From Comamonas serinivorans (GTDB lineage: Bacteria; Pseudomonadota; Gammaproteobacteria; Burkholderiales; Burkholderiaceae_C): a stretch of 64,000 nt of DNA. The notes beneath the pieces are model-generated. The model saw only the letters and a list, made by a program, of their open reading frames with translations. It ran no database searches and was not told the DNA's origin. The translations under genes and the position numbers were made by a program. Below are positions 1 through 8,554 of this stretch, in pieces; position 1 is the stretch's first letter, and each line of letters starts with the position of its first letter. The stretch is taken from NCBI RefSeq assembly GCF_002158865.1, contig NZ_CP021455.1:3596001-3660000 (forward strand). The letters are read 5' to 3'.

Positions 1-593
1 GCTGCGGTCAGGCGGGCAATGCACTCGCTGGCGCTGGCGCCCAGGATGATTCGATCTGGGTATACCCCGATTTCCGATGATAAATCAGCAATGAGCGACG
101 CGTACTCCGGGTCGGGGTAATGGCTGGCATCGGCCTGCGCCACCGCCTCGGCCGCTTGCGGGCAGGGGCCGCAGGCATTGGCGTTGGTGGAGAAGTCGTG
201 CCGCGCCACGCCCAGTGCATCGGGCCCGCCGTGCACGTGGCGCGCCGACACCGAGGCCGAGGCTTCGGGGCGCGCCTGCAGCTCAGCGGCAGCGGGGTGT
301 TCCGCCGCGCGGCCACGGACCGTGGCGACAGGCTGACCGGGTGACTTGGCGTGAGCCCGGGTCGCAGATTCGGCGTCGGTCGAAGACTCGGCAACGACCT
401 CGGCGGACGCCTCCGCGAGACCTTGGGCCAGCGCACCGGCCAGGGCCTGGGCAAAGGCCCCTTCGGCCAAGGGCTGGGGCGGCGCTGCCTGGCGCAAGGC
501 CTGGGTCGGGCCGGCGTTCCGGGCCACACCGGCCACGGTCGGCATGCCGACCTCGGGGTGGCTCAAGGCCACGGCGTTGTCTTTACTCACCAT
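1..593 (-). CDS. PLP-dependent class II aminotransferase, CobC/CobD-like, partial (3' part outside window)
   Basis: The reading frame enters from the left edge, and its first 197 codons are visible on the minus strand. From residue 118 it shows the opening typical of threonine-phosphate decarboxylase/histidinol-phosphate-aminotransferase relatives: HGGPDALG, then DFSTNANACGPCP (substrate loop), YPDPEY, and IILGASASE. In the family this enzyme makes aminopropanol phosphate for cobalamin or acts on a related amino acid; the exact substrate cannot be told here. The first ~115 residues are an Ala/Pro-rich, low-complexity extension that the family normally lacks. The ATG at 593 is therefore doubtful, and a GTG at 251 (residue 115) or the GTG just before HGG fits the usual N-terminus better. 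A repeat-like stretch lies at 58-107. The family assignment is from remembered motifs. Confidence 0.6.
   Translation of the reverse strand, partial: MVSKDNAVALSHPEVGMPTVAGVARNAGPTQALRQAAPPQPLAEGAFAQALAGALAQGLAEASAEVVAESSTDAESATRAHAKSPGQPVATVRGRAAEHPAAAELQARPEASASVSARHVHGGPDALGVARHDFSTNANACGPCPQAAEAVAQADASHYPDPEYASLIADLSSEIGVYPDRIILGASASECIARLTA
57..107. repeat. Possible degenerate copy of the 52-bp palindrome, inside the aminotransferase gene
   Basis: It begins with GGGTAT and ends with GTACTCC at the right spacing. The inner arms keep only a CCGAT/ATCaG remnant. The encoded residues fit the normal length of the protein family, so chance similarity is possible. This is the weakest member of the set. 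Confidence 0.25.
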
Positions 594-753
594 GTTGCAT
601 GCGTTGCGGGGATGCGCGTCAGAGCCTGCGCGAGGCAGGACGTTCCGCGCCGAGTGTGTCGCTGTGCGTCACCCAAACCCTGGATTGTCGCAGCCACCCT
701 GAGCCGCGCGCGCACGTCGGGCACAGGCAGGCCCTGCGGCCAGCCAGCGGTGG

Positions 754-1242
754 CTAGCGGGTCGAGCAGGCGTCGCAGGACGCCGTGCCATTGGGTCCGG
801 GGGTGCCGGGCGTCACCTCGCCGGGCGTCACCTCGCCACGCGGCGTCACGCCCGGCACCGCCTCGAGCGAAGCCAGGATGGGGCAATCCGGCCGGTCGTC
901 GCCGTGGCAGTGCTGCACCAGGGTTTGCAGGGTGACCTTCATGGCCTCCAGCTCGGCGATCTTCTGGTCCAGCGCCACCACGTGGGCCGTGGCCAGCGCT
1001 TTCACGGCCTTGCTGGGGCGCGTGCGGTCGAGCCAGAGCGCCAGCAGCTGCCGGATTTCGTCGAGCGAGAAGCCGAGGTCGCGCGCGCGCCGCACGAAGC
1101 GCAGCGTGTGCAGCTCGCGCTCGCCGTACTGCCGGTAACCGGCGTCGGTGCGCTCGGCCGCCGGCAGCAGGCCGATGCCCTCGTAGTGGCGAATCATCTT
1201 GGCCGACACGCCGGAGGCCTGGGCCGCTTGTCCAATGTTCAT
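754..1242 (-). CDS. cueR: MerR-family copper-responsive regulator CueR
   Basis: 162-residue cytoplasmic dimeric activator. It opens with the MerR winged-helix signature (MNIGQAAQASGVSAKMIRHY, followed by EGIGLLPAAER), then a long dimerisation helix. The metal-binding loop near residues 110-118 has the two cysteines in C-H-G-D-D-R-P-D-C, matching the Cu(I)/Ag(I) loop of CueR rather than the MerR mercury pattern. In the family it twists the -35/-10 spacer of copA-type promoters when copper binds. No copper ATPase or oxidase lies beside it here, so its target is probably elsewhere. The C-terminal 30 residues are an odd G-E-V-T-P repeat ending in two cysteines (CDAC). The ATG at 1242 gives a standard MerR N-terminus. 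Confidence 0.85.
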   Translation of the reverse strand: MNIGQAAQASGVSAKMIRHYEGIGLLPAAERTDAGYRQYGERELHTLRFVRRARDLGFSLDEIRQLLALWLDRTRPSKAVKALATAHVVALDQKIAELEAMKVTLQTLVQHCHGDDRPDCPILASLEAVPGVTPRGEVTPGEVTPGTPGPNGTASCDACSTR

Positions 1243-1559
1243 GGTGTGTCCTGGTTGCGGAACGGGGCGCCATGGCGTGGATCGCGGCACTGGCGCAGGC
1301 CGCTGCAGACCGCGCAGGTTGGCGCCCCACCCGCTGGCAGTCAGCGCGGCCGACCCGTTCGGCCACGCCCGAGACGCCTGTGCGGCCCCCCCTTTTCGCC
1401 TGTCTGCCAGGCCCACGCCAGCGCCGTGCGCCCGGTGTTTCCGTCCGGCATGGTGCCCCAATGCGCCGGGCAAGCGCCGGTACAGGGTAAATTCGCCGCC
1501 TGATTCACCTGCTGCGCCAACCCGCCGGCGCGGCAGCCCGCCGTTTCACCCGCTCGCCC
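1243..1559. other. 317-bp intergenic region between divergent cueR and panC
   Basis: This should hold the promoters of both genes. I see no convincing CueR operator dyad, terminator or small gene. Confidence 0.5.
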
Positions 1560-2426
1560 ATGCACGTCGTTCACACCATCGCCGACCTTCGCCAGGCCCT
1601 GGCCGGCAGCCAACACCCCGCCCTCGTCCCCACCATGGGCAACCTGCACGAAGGCCACATTGCGCTGGTCCAGCGCGCCAAGCCGCTGGGCGACATCCTG
1701 GTCACCAGCATCTTCGTGAACCGCCTGCAGTTCCTGCCCCACGAGGACTTCGACAGCTACCCGCGCACGCTGCAGGACGACTGCGCCAAGCTCGAGGCCG
1801 CCGGCTGCGACATCGTGTTCGCGCCCAAGGAAAGCGACCTCTACCCCGAGCCGCAGACCTTCAAGGTGACGCCCGACCCCGCGCTGGGCGACCTGCTGGA
1901 AGGCCACTTCCGCCCCGGCTTCTTCACCGGCGTGTGCACGGTGGTGATGAAGCTGTTCTCGGCCGCCCTGCTGGGCCGCCCCCGCAGCACGGCCGTGTTC
2001 GGGCAAAAGGACTACCAGCAGCTCATGGTCATCCGGCACATGGTCCAGCAGTTCGCGCTGCCCATCGACATCGTCAGCGTGGCCACGGCGCGGGCCGACG
2101 ACGGCCTGGCGCTGTCGTCGCGCAACCGCTACCTGTCGCCCGAGCAGCGCGAGCAGGCCACGGCCCTGTCCAAGGCCCTGCAGGCGCTGGCCCAGGCCAG
2201 CGTGCAGGCCACGCAAGCCGGTGGCGCCTGGGCCAGCCAGGTGCCGGCCCTGGAAGCCCAGGCCCTGGCGACACTGCGCGCCCAGGGCTGGCAGCCCGAC
2301 TACCTGACGCTGCGCCGCCGCAGCGACCTGCAGGCCCCGAACGACCAGGACGGCCCCGGCACCCTGGTCGCCCTGGGTGCGGCGCGCCTGGGCACCACAC
2401 GCCTGATCGACAACCTGGAGCTGTGA
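1560..2426 (+). CDS. panC: Pantothenate synthetase PanC
   Basis: Condenses pantoate with beta-alanine using ATP (adenylate intermediate), the last step of pantothenate synthesis, in the cytosol. 288 residues, the usual family length. The nucleotidyl-transferase HxGH motif is in PTMGNLHEGH (residues 22-31). GQKDYQQ and the KMSKS-like SSRNRYLSPEQR follow in the expected order. The usual partner panB is not in the window, and the gene stands alone between cueR (divergent) and a repeat. The ATG at 1560 is supported by the family start 'M-x-V-x-x-T-I-x-x-L-R'. A copy of the 52-bp palindrome begins 10 bp after the stop. Confidence 0.95.
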   Translation: MHVVHTIADLRQALAGSQHPALVPTMGNLHEGHIALVQRAKPLGDILVTSIFVNRLQFLPHEDFDSYPRTLQDDCAKLEAAGCDIVFAPKESDLYPEPQTFKVTPDPALGDLLEGHFRPGFFTGVCTVVMKLFSAALLGRPRSTAVFGQKDYQQLMVIRHMVQQFALPIDIVSVATARADDGLALSSRNRYLSPEQREQATALSKALQALAQASVQATQAGGAWASQVPALEAQALATLRAQGWQPDYLTLRRRSDLQAPNDQDGPGTLVALGAARLGTTRLIDNLEL

Positions 2427-2435
2427 GCAACACAA

Positions 2436-2487
2436 GGGGTATGACCATGCTTCCGTTGAATACAAAACGGCAATCTGGCCATACTGC
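2436..2487. repeat. 52-bp palindromic repeat copy, after panC
   Basis: Ends GGGGTAT / ATACTGC. The inner arm CCGTT pairs with AACGG. It starts 9 bp after the panC stop and is preceded by ACACAA, as is the copy after trmB. Confidence 0.85.
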
Positions 2488-2839
2488 TGAAGAAAAACTC
2501 AACGCTGCAGGCTTTGACCTGAGCGATCTGCCATCTGGGCGACCGGCGCATCCAGTTCAGCCATGCCGGCAGCGATGCCTCCGCCCCGCACGCTCCGCAC
2601 CGTTTGGACGCCCGGCGACCTGGGCTGAGTCCGGTTTTCTGGGCGGCTGATCCGCCAAGGACTGCGGCCATCTGGCCTGCGTCCCCGCCACGGCTCAAGC
2701 TGCCAGGCATGGCTGCAAGCTCTGCCGCGTGAACGGATTCAGTGGATTTGAAGGTTGAGCTGCCGGACCCGCGGCCAACCGGTCATCCCAAAGCCCCAGG
2801 CACACGAGCCCGCCGCCATGGGCACTGCACTTAACTCAT
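2488..2839. other. Gene-free segment bounded by two palindromic repeats
   Basis: About 350 bp between the copies at 2436 and 2840. No reading frame resembles a known protein and no RNA signal is seen. Composition is slightly less GC-rich in places than in neighbouring genes, consistent with decayed DNA. Confidence 0.5.
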
Positions 2840-2891
2840 GCAGTATCAGGTCATTGCCGTTGTTCATAAAACGGCAATCTGGCCATACTGC
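2840..2891. repeat. 52-bp palindromic repeat copy, after the metallophosphatase
   Basis: Near-canonical: GCAGTAT at the left end, ATTGCCGTT / AACGGCAAT inner arms, ATACTGC at the right. It lies 3 bp beyond the stop codon of the leftward phosphatase gene. Confidence 0.92.
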
Positions 2892-2894
2892 TGT

Positions 2895-3623
2895 CTACAC
2901 CTCAAAACCTGCAGAAACCCGGGGATCGCCCTTGGGGCCGATCAGGGGCTGCAGGGTGTGCAGGTCCAGCAGCGTGAAGCTGCCCATGGGGCGCCAGCCG
3001 CCGGTGTCGATGTAGTAGCAATTGCCCAGGATGCGCAGGCTGCTGACCACGACGTGACCGTGGATCACGGCGCGCACGTTGGCGACCTCGTCGCCCCGGT
3101 TCTTGCGCATGCGCTCGACGGACCAGAGCGCCGTGTGCAGCTGCTGGGCCCGCAGCGGCGTGCTGCGCAGCGTCTCCCAATCGGTGACCGGGCATTCGGC
3201 GTGCACCAGGCCCACCAGGCCCAGCGGGGTGTCGACCTCGATGGCCAGCGGCAAGGCCTGCAGCAGCTGCACCAGGCGCTCGCGCTCGTCGTCGCGGAAC
3301 ACGTCGAGCCAGCGACCGCCGTTGCGCAGGTGGTCGACCACCTCGTAGGGGTCGCCCATGGCGCGGCGCAAGGCCAGGAATTCGTGGTTGCCGGCGACGG
3401 CGTGGAACCAGGGCTTGTCCAGCCAGTTCAGCACCTCGTCCGACTCGGGGCCGCGATCGACCAGGTCGCCGACCGAAAAGAGGCGATCGCCCTGTTCGGG
3501 CGAGAAATGCACCATGGCCAGCGCGCGGCGCAACTGGGAAAAGCTGCCGTGGATGTCCCCCACGGCGATGTCGCGTCCGCCGGTGTCGTTGAGGGGAATG
3601 TGCCGCAGGGTCTCGGCGAACAT
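2895..3623 (-). CDS. PPP-family metallophosphoesterase (PrpA/lambda-phosphatase-like serine/threonine phosphatase)
   Basis: 242 residues with the complete calcineurin-like set: GDIHGS (about 22-27), GDLVDRGP (52-59), GNHE (79-82), VIHGH (near 188) and HAE further in. These bind the two metal ions of PPP phosphatases. Family members dephosphorylate phosphoproteins, or in some cases diadenosine tetraphosphate; the substrate here is unknown. It starts 13 bp after gpsA on the same strand and probably ends the secB-gpsA transcript. The ATG at 3623 gives a short leader before GDIHG, typical for the family. Confidence 0.8.
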   Translation of the reverse strand: MFAETLRHIPLNDTGGRDIAVGDIHGSFSQLRRALAMVHFSPEQGDRLFSVGDLVDRGPESDEVLNWLDKPWFHAVAGNHEFLALRRAMGDPYEVVDHLRNGGRWLDVFRDDERERLVQLLQALPLAIEVDTPLGLVGLVHAECPVTDWETLRSTPLRAQQLHTALWSVERMRKNRGDEVANVRAVIHGHVVVSSLRILGNCYYIDTGGWRPMGSFTLLDLHTLQPLIGPKGDPRVSAGFEV

Positions 3624-3636
3624 GGCCGTTGAGCGC

Positions 3637-4650
3637 TCAGGGCAAGGTCGTCGGGTGCTCGGGTTTGGGCTCGCGGCCCATCAGCACCCCGACCACGTCG
3701 GCCGCCTTCAGCCGGCCCGACAACAAGGCCCAGACCGCTTCGGCGATCGGCAACTCGACCCCCAGGCGGCGCGCCCGCGCGACCACGGTTTCGCAGCTGT
3801 ACACGCCCTCGGCCACGTGGCCCAGCTGCTGCAGGATGGCGTCCAGCGACCGGCCCTGCGCCAGCTGCAAGCCGACGTTGCGGTTGCGGCTGAGGTTGCC
3901 CGTGGCCGTCAGCACCAGGTCGCCCATGCCCGACAACCCCATGAAGGTGTCGGTGTGGGCGCCCAGGGCCTGGCCCAGCCGCGTCATCTCGGCCAGGCCG
4001 CGGGTGAGCAGCGCCGCGCGGGCGTTCATGCCCAGCTCCAGCCCATCGCTGAAGCCGGCGGCAATCGCCATCACGTTCTTGACGGCTCCGCCGACTTCGG
4101 CGCCCACGACGTCTTCGTTGCCATAGATGCGCAGGCTGGCGCCGTGGAAGGCCTGCACCAGGCGTTCACGCACCTCGGCGTGCGCACTGGCCGCCACCAG
4201 GGCAGCAGGCTTGCCTTGGGCAACTTCCAGCGCAAAGCTGGGGCCGGTGAGCGCCCCGCCCTGCAGCTGCGGCGCCACGGCCTGCTGCACCTCGTGCGGC
4301 ATGAAGCCGGACTCGGCCTCGAAGCCCTTGCACAACCAGGCCACGGGATGCGTCAGCTGCGCCAGTTCACCCAGCTGCCCCCGCAGGGCCGAGGTGGGTG
4401 TGGCGACGATGGTCAGCTCGGCCTCGTTCGGCGCCAGGTCGCGCCAGGGCGACACCTGCAACCCGTCAGGGAACACCACGCCGGGCAGGTAGCGGCTGTT
4501 GCCGCCTTCGGCGCGCAGGGCCGACACCTGCTCGTCGCGACGCGCGAACAGCGTGACGGCGTGCCGGGCTGGATGACGGGCGGCCGCGATCGCCACCGCC
4601 GTGCCCCAGGCACCGGCGCCCAGGACGTGGATGCGCAGGGATGGCTTCAC
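3637..4650 (-). CDS. gpsA: NAD(P)-dependent glycerol-3-phosphate dehydrogenase GpsA
   Basis: Reduces dihydroxyacetone phosphate to sn-glycerol 3-phosphate for phospholipid synthesis. The 337-residue product opens with the Rossmann motif GAGAWGTA. It carries CKGFE, the TGPSFA loop, the catalytic lysine context GGAVKNVMAIAAG and GMGDLVLTATG, in family order. No ATG is near the N-terminus. I chose the GTG at 4650, 13 bp after the secB stop, because it gives MKPSLRIHVLGAG. Upstream codons overlap secB and have no similarity to the family. The secB-gpsA pairing is conserved in proteobacteria. Confidence 0.93.
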   Translation of the reverse strand: MKPSLRIHVLGAGAWGTAVAIAAARHPARHAVTLFARRDEQVSALRAEGGNSRYLPGVVFPDGLQVSPWRDLAPNEAELTIVATPTSALRGQLGELAQLTHPVAWLCKGFEAESGFMPHEVQQAVAPQLQGGALTGPSFALEVAQGKPAALVAASAHAEVRERLVQAFHGASLRIYGNEDVVGAEVGGAVKNVMAIAAGFSDGLELGMNARAALLTRGLAEMTRLGQALGAHTDTFMGLSGMGDLVLTATGNLSRNRNVGLQLAQGRSLDAILQQLGHVAEGVYSCETVVARARRLGVELPIAEAVWALLSGRLKAADVVGVLMGREPKPEHPTTLP

Positions 4651-4663
4651 CGGCGCGCGACGC

Positions 4664-5107
4664 TCACTGCGCCGTGGCGTTGGCCTGAGCCGCGACCTGC
4701 TGCTCGTACATGGCCTGGAAGTTGATCTCGGCCAGGTGCACGGGCGGGAAGCCGGCACGCGTGACGACGTCGGCCACGTTGCCACGCAGGTAGGGGTAGA
4801 TGATCTGCGGGCAGGCCACGCTCAGCACGCCCTGCATCTGTTCTTCGGGGATGTTGCGGATTTCGAAGATGCCGGCCTGCTTGCACTCGACCAGGAACAC
4901 CGTGCGGTCCTTGAGCTTGGTCGTCACGGTGGCGGTGCAGCTCACTTCGAAGACGCCATCGGCCAGGCTGTCCATGGACACGGCCAGTTGAATGTCGACG
5001 TTGGGTTGCTCCTGCTCCAGCAGGATGGCCGGCGAATTGGGCTGCTCGAGCGAGGCCTCTTTCAGGTACACGCGTTGAATTTGGAAGACGGGATCGGTAT
5101 CGGCCAT
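4664..5107 (-). CDS. secB: Protein-export chaperone SecB
   Basis: Tetrameric cytosolic chaperone that holds preproteins unfolded and hands them to SecA. 147 residues with the characteristic core: PVFQIQRVYLKEASLEQPN, DGVFEVSCTATV, and the segment around QAGIFEIRNIPEEQMQGVL followed by CPQIIYPYLRG. It is followed within 14 bp by gpsA. A frame continues 15 codons further upstream, but the family starts at MADTDPVF, so I take the ATG at 5107. A hairpin with a T tract at 5138-5158 separates it from grxC, so it probably has its own promoter. Confidence 0.95.
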   Translation of the reverse strand: MADTDPVFQIQRVYLKEASLEQPNSPAILLEQEQPNVDIQLAVSMDSLADGVFEVSCTATVTTKLKDRTVFLVECKQAGIFEIRNIPEEQMQGVLSVACPQIIYPYLRGNVADVVTRAGFPPVHLAEINFQAMYEQQVAAQANATAQ

Positions 5108-5137
5108 GCGTTTGCTTTCCAGCGTTGTGATGTCAAC

Positions 5138-5158
5138 AAAAAGGGGCGCCATCGCCCC
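5138..5158 (-). terminator. Rho-independent terminator after grxC
   Basis: Read leftward: GGGGCG, loop ATGG, CGCCCC, then TTTTT. It lies between grxC (stop at 5219) and secB, splitting this conserved group into two transcripts. Confidence 0.7.
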
Positions 5159-5218
5159 CCATCCAGATGTGGTCCGGCGGGCATTATCGCAGCCCGCCAG
5201 GCCGTTTTCGCCGGGGTA

Positions 5219-5476
5219 TCAGCCCGCCAGCAGGGGATCCAACCGGCCCGCGCGATCGAGCGCGGCCATGTCGTCGAACCCACCCACATGGGTCTCGCCG
5301 ACGTAGATTTGCGGCACCGTGCGGCGGCCTGTGCGCGTCATCATCTGCGCGGCCTGCTCGGGATCGGCTTCGATGTCGATGAGCTCGATGTCCGTCACGC
5401 CCTTGCTCGCCAGCAGCTGCTTGGCACGCTGGCAGTAAGGGCACCAGTCTTTCACGTACAGGGTCACTTTGGCCAT
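5219..5476 (-). CDS. grxC: Glutaredoxin 3
   Basis: 85-residue thioredoxin-fold oxidoreductase that uses glutathione to reduce disulfides in the cytoplasm. The active site CPYC lies near residues 12-15 in DWCPYCQRAK. The cis-proline region TVPQIYVG and the glutathione-binding GGFDDMAAL follow. The length equals E. coli GrxC. It is 17 bp downstream of the rhodanese gene in the same direction. The ATG at 5476 has a good AAGGAG-like site (GCAAGGAGCAACCC) ahead of it. Confidence 0.95.
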   Translation of the reverse strand: MAKVTLYVKDWCPYCQRAKQLLASKGVTDIELIDIEADPEQAAQMMTRTGRRTVPQIYVGETHVGGFDDMAALDRAGRLDPLLAG

Positions 5477-5493
5477 GGGTTGCTCCTTGCGGT

Positions 5494-5904
5494 TCAGGCT
5501 TTGTCGATGGGCAAGCCGGCATCCAGCCACGCCTTCACGCCGCCGGACAGCGACGCGGCCTGCTCGTAGCCCAGCTTCTTGGCCACGGCCACGGCGCGGC
5601 GCGAGCGGGTGCCGCTGGCGCACACCAGGATGACCGGCGTGGCCTTGTTCTTCACCTCGTTTGGCAGGCGCGCCTCCAGCTCGGCCAGCGGCACGTTGCG
5701 CGCGCCCTGCGCGTGCTGGGTCGCGAACTCGGCGGCATCGCGCACGTCGATGAGCACCGCCTTGTCGCGGTTGATGCGCTGCACGGCCTGGGCCGCGCTG
5801 ACCTCGCCGGCCCCCACGCCACCCGACACCACGGGCCACAGCAGCATGCCGCCGGATGCCAGGGCAACCGCGATCAGCATCCAGTTCGCCACGATGAATT
5901 GCAC
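5494..5904 (-). CDS. Membrane-anchored rhodanese-like protein (YibN type)
   Basis: 136 residues: one N-terminal membrane helix (about 4-27, ANWMLIAVALASGGMLLWPV), then a single rhodanese domain with the catalytic loop CASGTRSRRA. The exact sulfur transfer reaction is unknown; E. coli YibN sits in the same place before grxC-secB-gpsA. I chose the GTG at 5904, with AAAGG 8 bp upstream, because it places the helix at the very N-terminus. An ATG at 5979 would add a basic stretch not seen in the family and would run towards gpmA. It is divergent from gpmA. Confidence 0.85.
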   Translation of the reverse strand: MQFIVANWMLIAVALASGGMLLWPVVSGGVGAGEVSAAQAVQRINRDKAVLIDVRDAAEFATQHAQGARNVPLAELEARLPNEVKNKATPVILVCASGTRSRRAVAVAKKLGYEQAASLSGGVKAWLDAGLPIDKA

Positions 5905-6069
5905 TTGTTGAGCCTTTCTTGAGCAAGCAGCCAGCCGCCGCCGCGTTGCCGCGGATGCGGACGCCTTCAGCCTGGCCAAAGCAGGCGATTCTAAAATGCT
6001 GCCGAGTTCGCGCCCCGGGCGTGGCCTCTCCGTTCACCTTCTCTGGCGGGACTTGCCCCGCGCCACTGC

Positions 6070-6816
6070 ATGTACAAACTCGTTTTGATTCGCCATGGCG
6101 AATCCACCTGGAACCTGGAAAACCGCTTCACCGGCTGGACCGACGTCGACCTGACCCCCACGGGCGTGGAGCAGGCCAAGCAAGCAGGACGCCTGCTCAA
6201 GCAAGAGGGCTATGAGTTCGACCTGGCCTACACCAGCGTGCTCAAGCGTGCCATCCACACGCTGTGGCACGCGCTGGACGAGCTCGACCGCCAATGGCTG
6301 CCCACGGTCAAGGACTGGCGCCTGAACGAGCGGCACTACGGCGCCCTGCAGGGCCTGAACAAGGCGGAAACCGCCAAGCAGTATGGCGACGACCAGGTGC
6401 TGGTCTGGCGCCGCAGCTACGACACGCCGCCGCCGGCCCTGGAAGCGAGCGACCCGCGCAGCGAGCGCGGTGACCGGCGCTATGCTGGCCTGGCCGCCGC
6501 CGACGTGCCCCTGACGGAGTGCCTGAAGGACACCGTGGCGCGCGTGCTGCCGTTCTGGAACGAGCAGATCGCCCCGACCATCCGGTCGGGCAAGCGCGTG
6601 GTGATCGCGGCGCACGGCAACTCCATCCGCGCCCTCATCAAGTACCTGGACCGGATTTCGGACGACGACATCGTCGGCGTGAACGTGCCTAACGGCATTC
6701 CCCTGGTTTACGAGCTGGACGCCGAGCTCAAGCCCATCCGCAGTTACTATCTGGGCGATGCCGAGGCCGCCGCCAAGGCGGCTGCGGCCGTTGCCAGCCA
6801 GGGAAAATCTGCCTGA
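6070..6816 (+). CDS. gpmA: 2,3-bisphosphoglycerate-dependent phosphoglycerate mutase
   Basis: Interconverts 3- and 2-phosphoglycerate in glycolysis and gluconeogenesis. 248 residues with the phosphohistidine motif LIRHGES (residues 6-12), NRFTGWTDVDLTP, the ERHYG substrate loop, and the second histidine in AAHGNSIRALIKYL. This is the full family length with a short Ala/Lys-rich tail. It transcribes away from yibN, with 165 bp between the two starts. Confidence 0.96.
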   Translation: MYKLVLIRHGESTWNLENRFTGWTDVDLTPTGVEQAKQAGRLLKQEGYEFDLAYTSVLKRAIHTLWHALDELDRQWLPTVKDWRLNERHYGALQGLNKAETAKQYGDDQVLVWRRSYDTPPPALEASDPRSERGDRRYAGLAAADVPLTECLKDTVARVLPFWNEQIAPTIRSGKRVVIAAHGNSIRALIKYLDRISDDDIVGVNVPNGIPLVYELDAELKPIRSYYLGDAEAAAKAAAAVASQGKSA

Positions 6817-6948
6817 CGGCAGTACCCCCCGGTTTGCGTCGATGACAGATGCCGAGCCAAAGCATCCTCCTGCACATCCTTGAATGTCAGAACTTTGGCG
6901 GCATCTTCGTCCTCGAAGACCTTGATCGCTTCCCTTAAGACAAGACGT

Positions 6949-8436
6949 ATGAGCCACAAAATGAAGATCGCCGGCTGGATATCCGCAGGAGCGCTGGCCG
7001 GTGCCATGGCCACCGTGTCCCTGCAGACCATGGCGCGTGGCCCTGCCACACCCACCCTGCCGCTCGAAGAGCTGCAGCAGCTGGCGGCGGTCTATGGGCT
7101 CATCAAGAGCGACTACGTCGAACCCACAGACGACAAAAAGCTCATCACCGACGCCATCTCGGGCATGGTGTCGGGCCTGGACCCGCACTCGCAGTACTTC
7201 GACAAGAAGACCTTCGCCGAATTCCGCGAGGGCACCACGGGCCGCTTCGTCGGCGTGGGCATCGAAATCACGTCCGAAGACGGGCTGATCCGCATCGTCT
7301 CGCCCATTGAAGGCTCGCCCGCCGACAAGGCCGGCCTGCTGCCGGGCGACCTCATCACCAAGGTCGACGACACCGCCGTCAAGGGCATGACGCTCAACGA
7401 CGCCGTCAAGCGCATGCGTGGCGAACCCAACACCAAGGTGACGCTGACCATCTTCCGCAAGGACGAAAGCCGCACCTTCCCCGTCACCATCACGCGTCAG
7501 GAAATCCGCACGCAGTCCGTCAAGGCCAAGCTGGTGCAGCCCGGCTACGGCTGGATCCGCATCACACAGTTCCAGGAACGCACGGTGGACGATTTCGTCG
7601 CCAAGGCCAAGGACCTCTACAAGCAGGACCCCAACCTCAAGGGCCTGGTGCTGGACCTGCGCAACGACCCGGGCGGCCTGCTCGATGCGGCCATCGCCAT
7701 CTCGGCCGCCTTCCTGCCGGCCGATGTGACCGTGGTGTCGACCGACGGCCAGATCAGCGAAAGCAAGGCCGTCTTCAAGGCCACGCCTGGCGACTACATG
7801 CGCCGCCGCGGGGCGGACCCGCTCGACACCCTGCCCGAAGCCCTCAAGCGCGTGCCCATGGTGGTGCTCGTCAACGAGGGCTCGGCCTCGGCCAGCGAAA
7901 TCGTCTCGGGCGCGCTGCAAGACCACAAGCGGGCCACCGTCATGGGCAGCCAGACCTTCGGCAAAGGTTCGGTGCAGACCGTGCGCCAGCTGGGCCCGGA
8001 CACGGCGCTCAAGATCACCACGGCGCGCTACTACACGCCGAGCGGCAACTCCATCCAGGCCAAGGGCATCGTGCCCGACATCATGGTCGACGACACGGCC
8101 GAGGGCAGCCCCTATGCCGCCCTGCGCGTGCGCGAAGCCGACCTGGAAAAACACCTGATCGGCCCGAGCGAAGACCCGGCCGCGATCAAGGAAGATGCCG
8201 AGCGCGAGAAGGCCCGTGAAGCGGCCCTCAAGCGCCTCGAAGAAGAGGCCAAGAAGCCCGCCTCGGAACGTCGCCCGCCGGAATTCGGCAGCGACAAGGA
8301 CTTCCAGCTGCAGCAGGCCCTGAACCAGCTGCAGGGCAAACCGGTGAAGGCCAGCACCACGCTGGTGGAGCGCAAGCTCGACCCCGATGCCAAGCCCAAG
8401 AAGAACGGCAAACCCGCCGAGAAGGACAAGAAGTAA
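6949..8436 (+). CDS. S41-family carboxyl-terminal processing protease CtpA
   Basis: Periplasmic serine protease. 495 residues: N-terminal hydrophobic signal or anchor (about 6-28), the C-terminal-protease N domain with DPHSQYF, a PDZ domain (roughly 85-170, containing GLLPGDLI) and the S41 core. The nucleophile is in NEGSASASEI (serine near 312) and the lysine is in FGKGSVQ (near 339). The last ~90 residues are Lys/Glu-rich. The family trims or degrades envelope proteins, often peptidoglycan hydrolases together with an adaptor; the substrate here is not shown. The ATG at 6949 is chosen because it precedes the signal directly. Confidence 0.9.
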   Translation: MSHKMKIAGWISAGALAGAMATVSLQTMARGPATPTLPLEELQQLAAVYGLIKSDYVEPTDDKKLITDAISGMVSGLDPHSQYFDKKTFAEFREGTTGRFVGVGIEITSEDGLIRIVSPIEGSPADKAGLLPGDLITKVDDTAVKGMTLNDAVKRMRGEPNTKVTLTIFRKDESRTFPVTITRQEIRTQSVKAKLVQPGYGWIRITQFQERTVDDFVAKAKDLYKQDPNLKGLVLDLRNDPGGLLDAAIAISAAFLPADVTVVSTDGQISESKAVFKATPGDYMRRRGADPLDTLPEALKRVPMVVLVNEGSASASEIVSGALQDHKRATVMGSQTFGKGSVQTVRQLGPDTALKITTARYYTPSGNSIQAKGIVPDIMVDDTAEGSPYAALRVREADLEKHLIGPSEDPAAIKEDAEREKAREAALKRLEEEAKKPASERRPPEFGSDKDFQLQQALNQLQGKPVKASTTLVERKLDPDAKPKKNGKPAEKDKK

Positions 8437-8554
8437 GCCCTGACGCCCGTTGTCCCTGGAAGGGCTGCAGCCCCATGCTGCCCGCTGGCGGTGCCAGCCC
8501 GCCCTTCCCCATGGCGACTTGCCCGGCGCCAGTCGGCCTGCTTGTGGGTACCCC

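Noticed and set aside
5214..5265. GGGGTAT at the grxC stop codon
   Set aside because: There is no complementary right end at the fixed spacing and no CCGTT/AACGG core.
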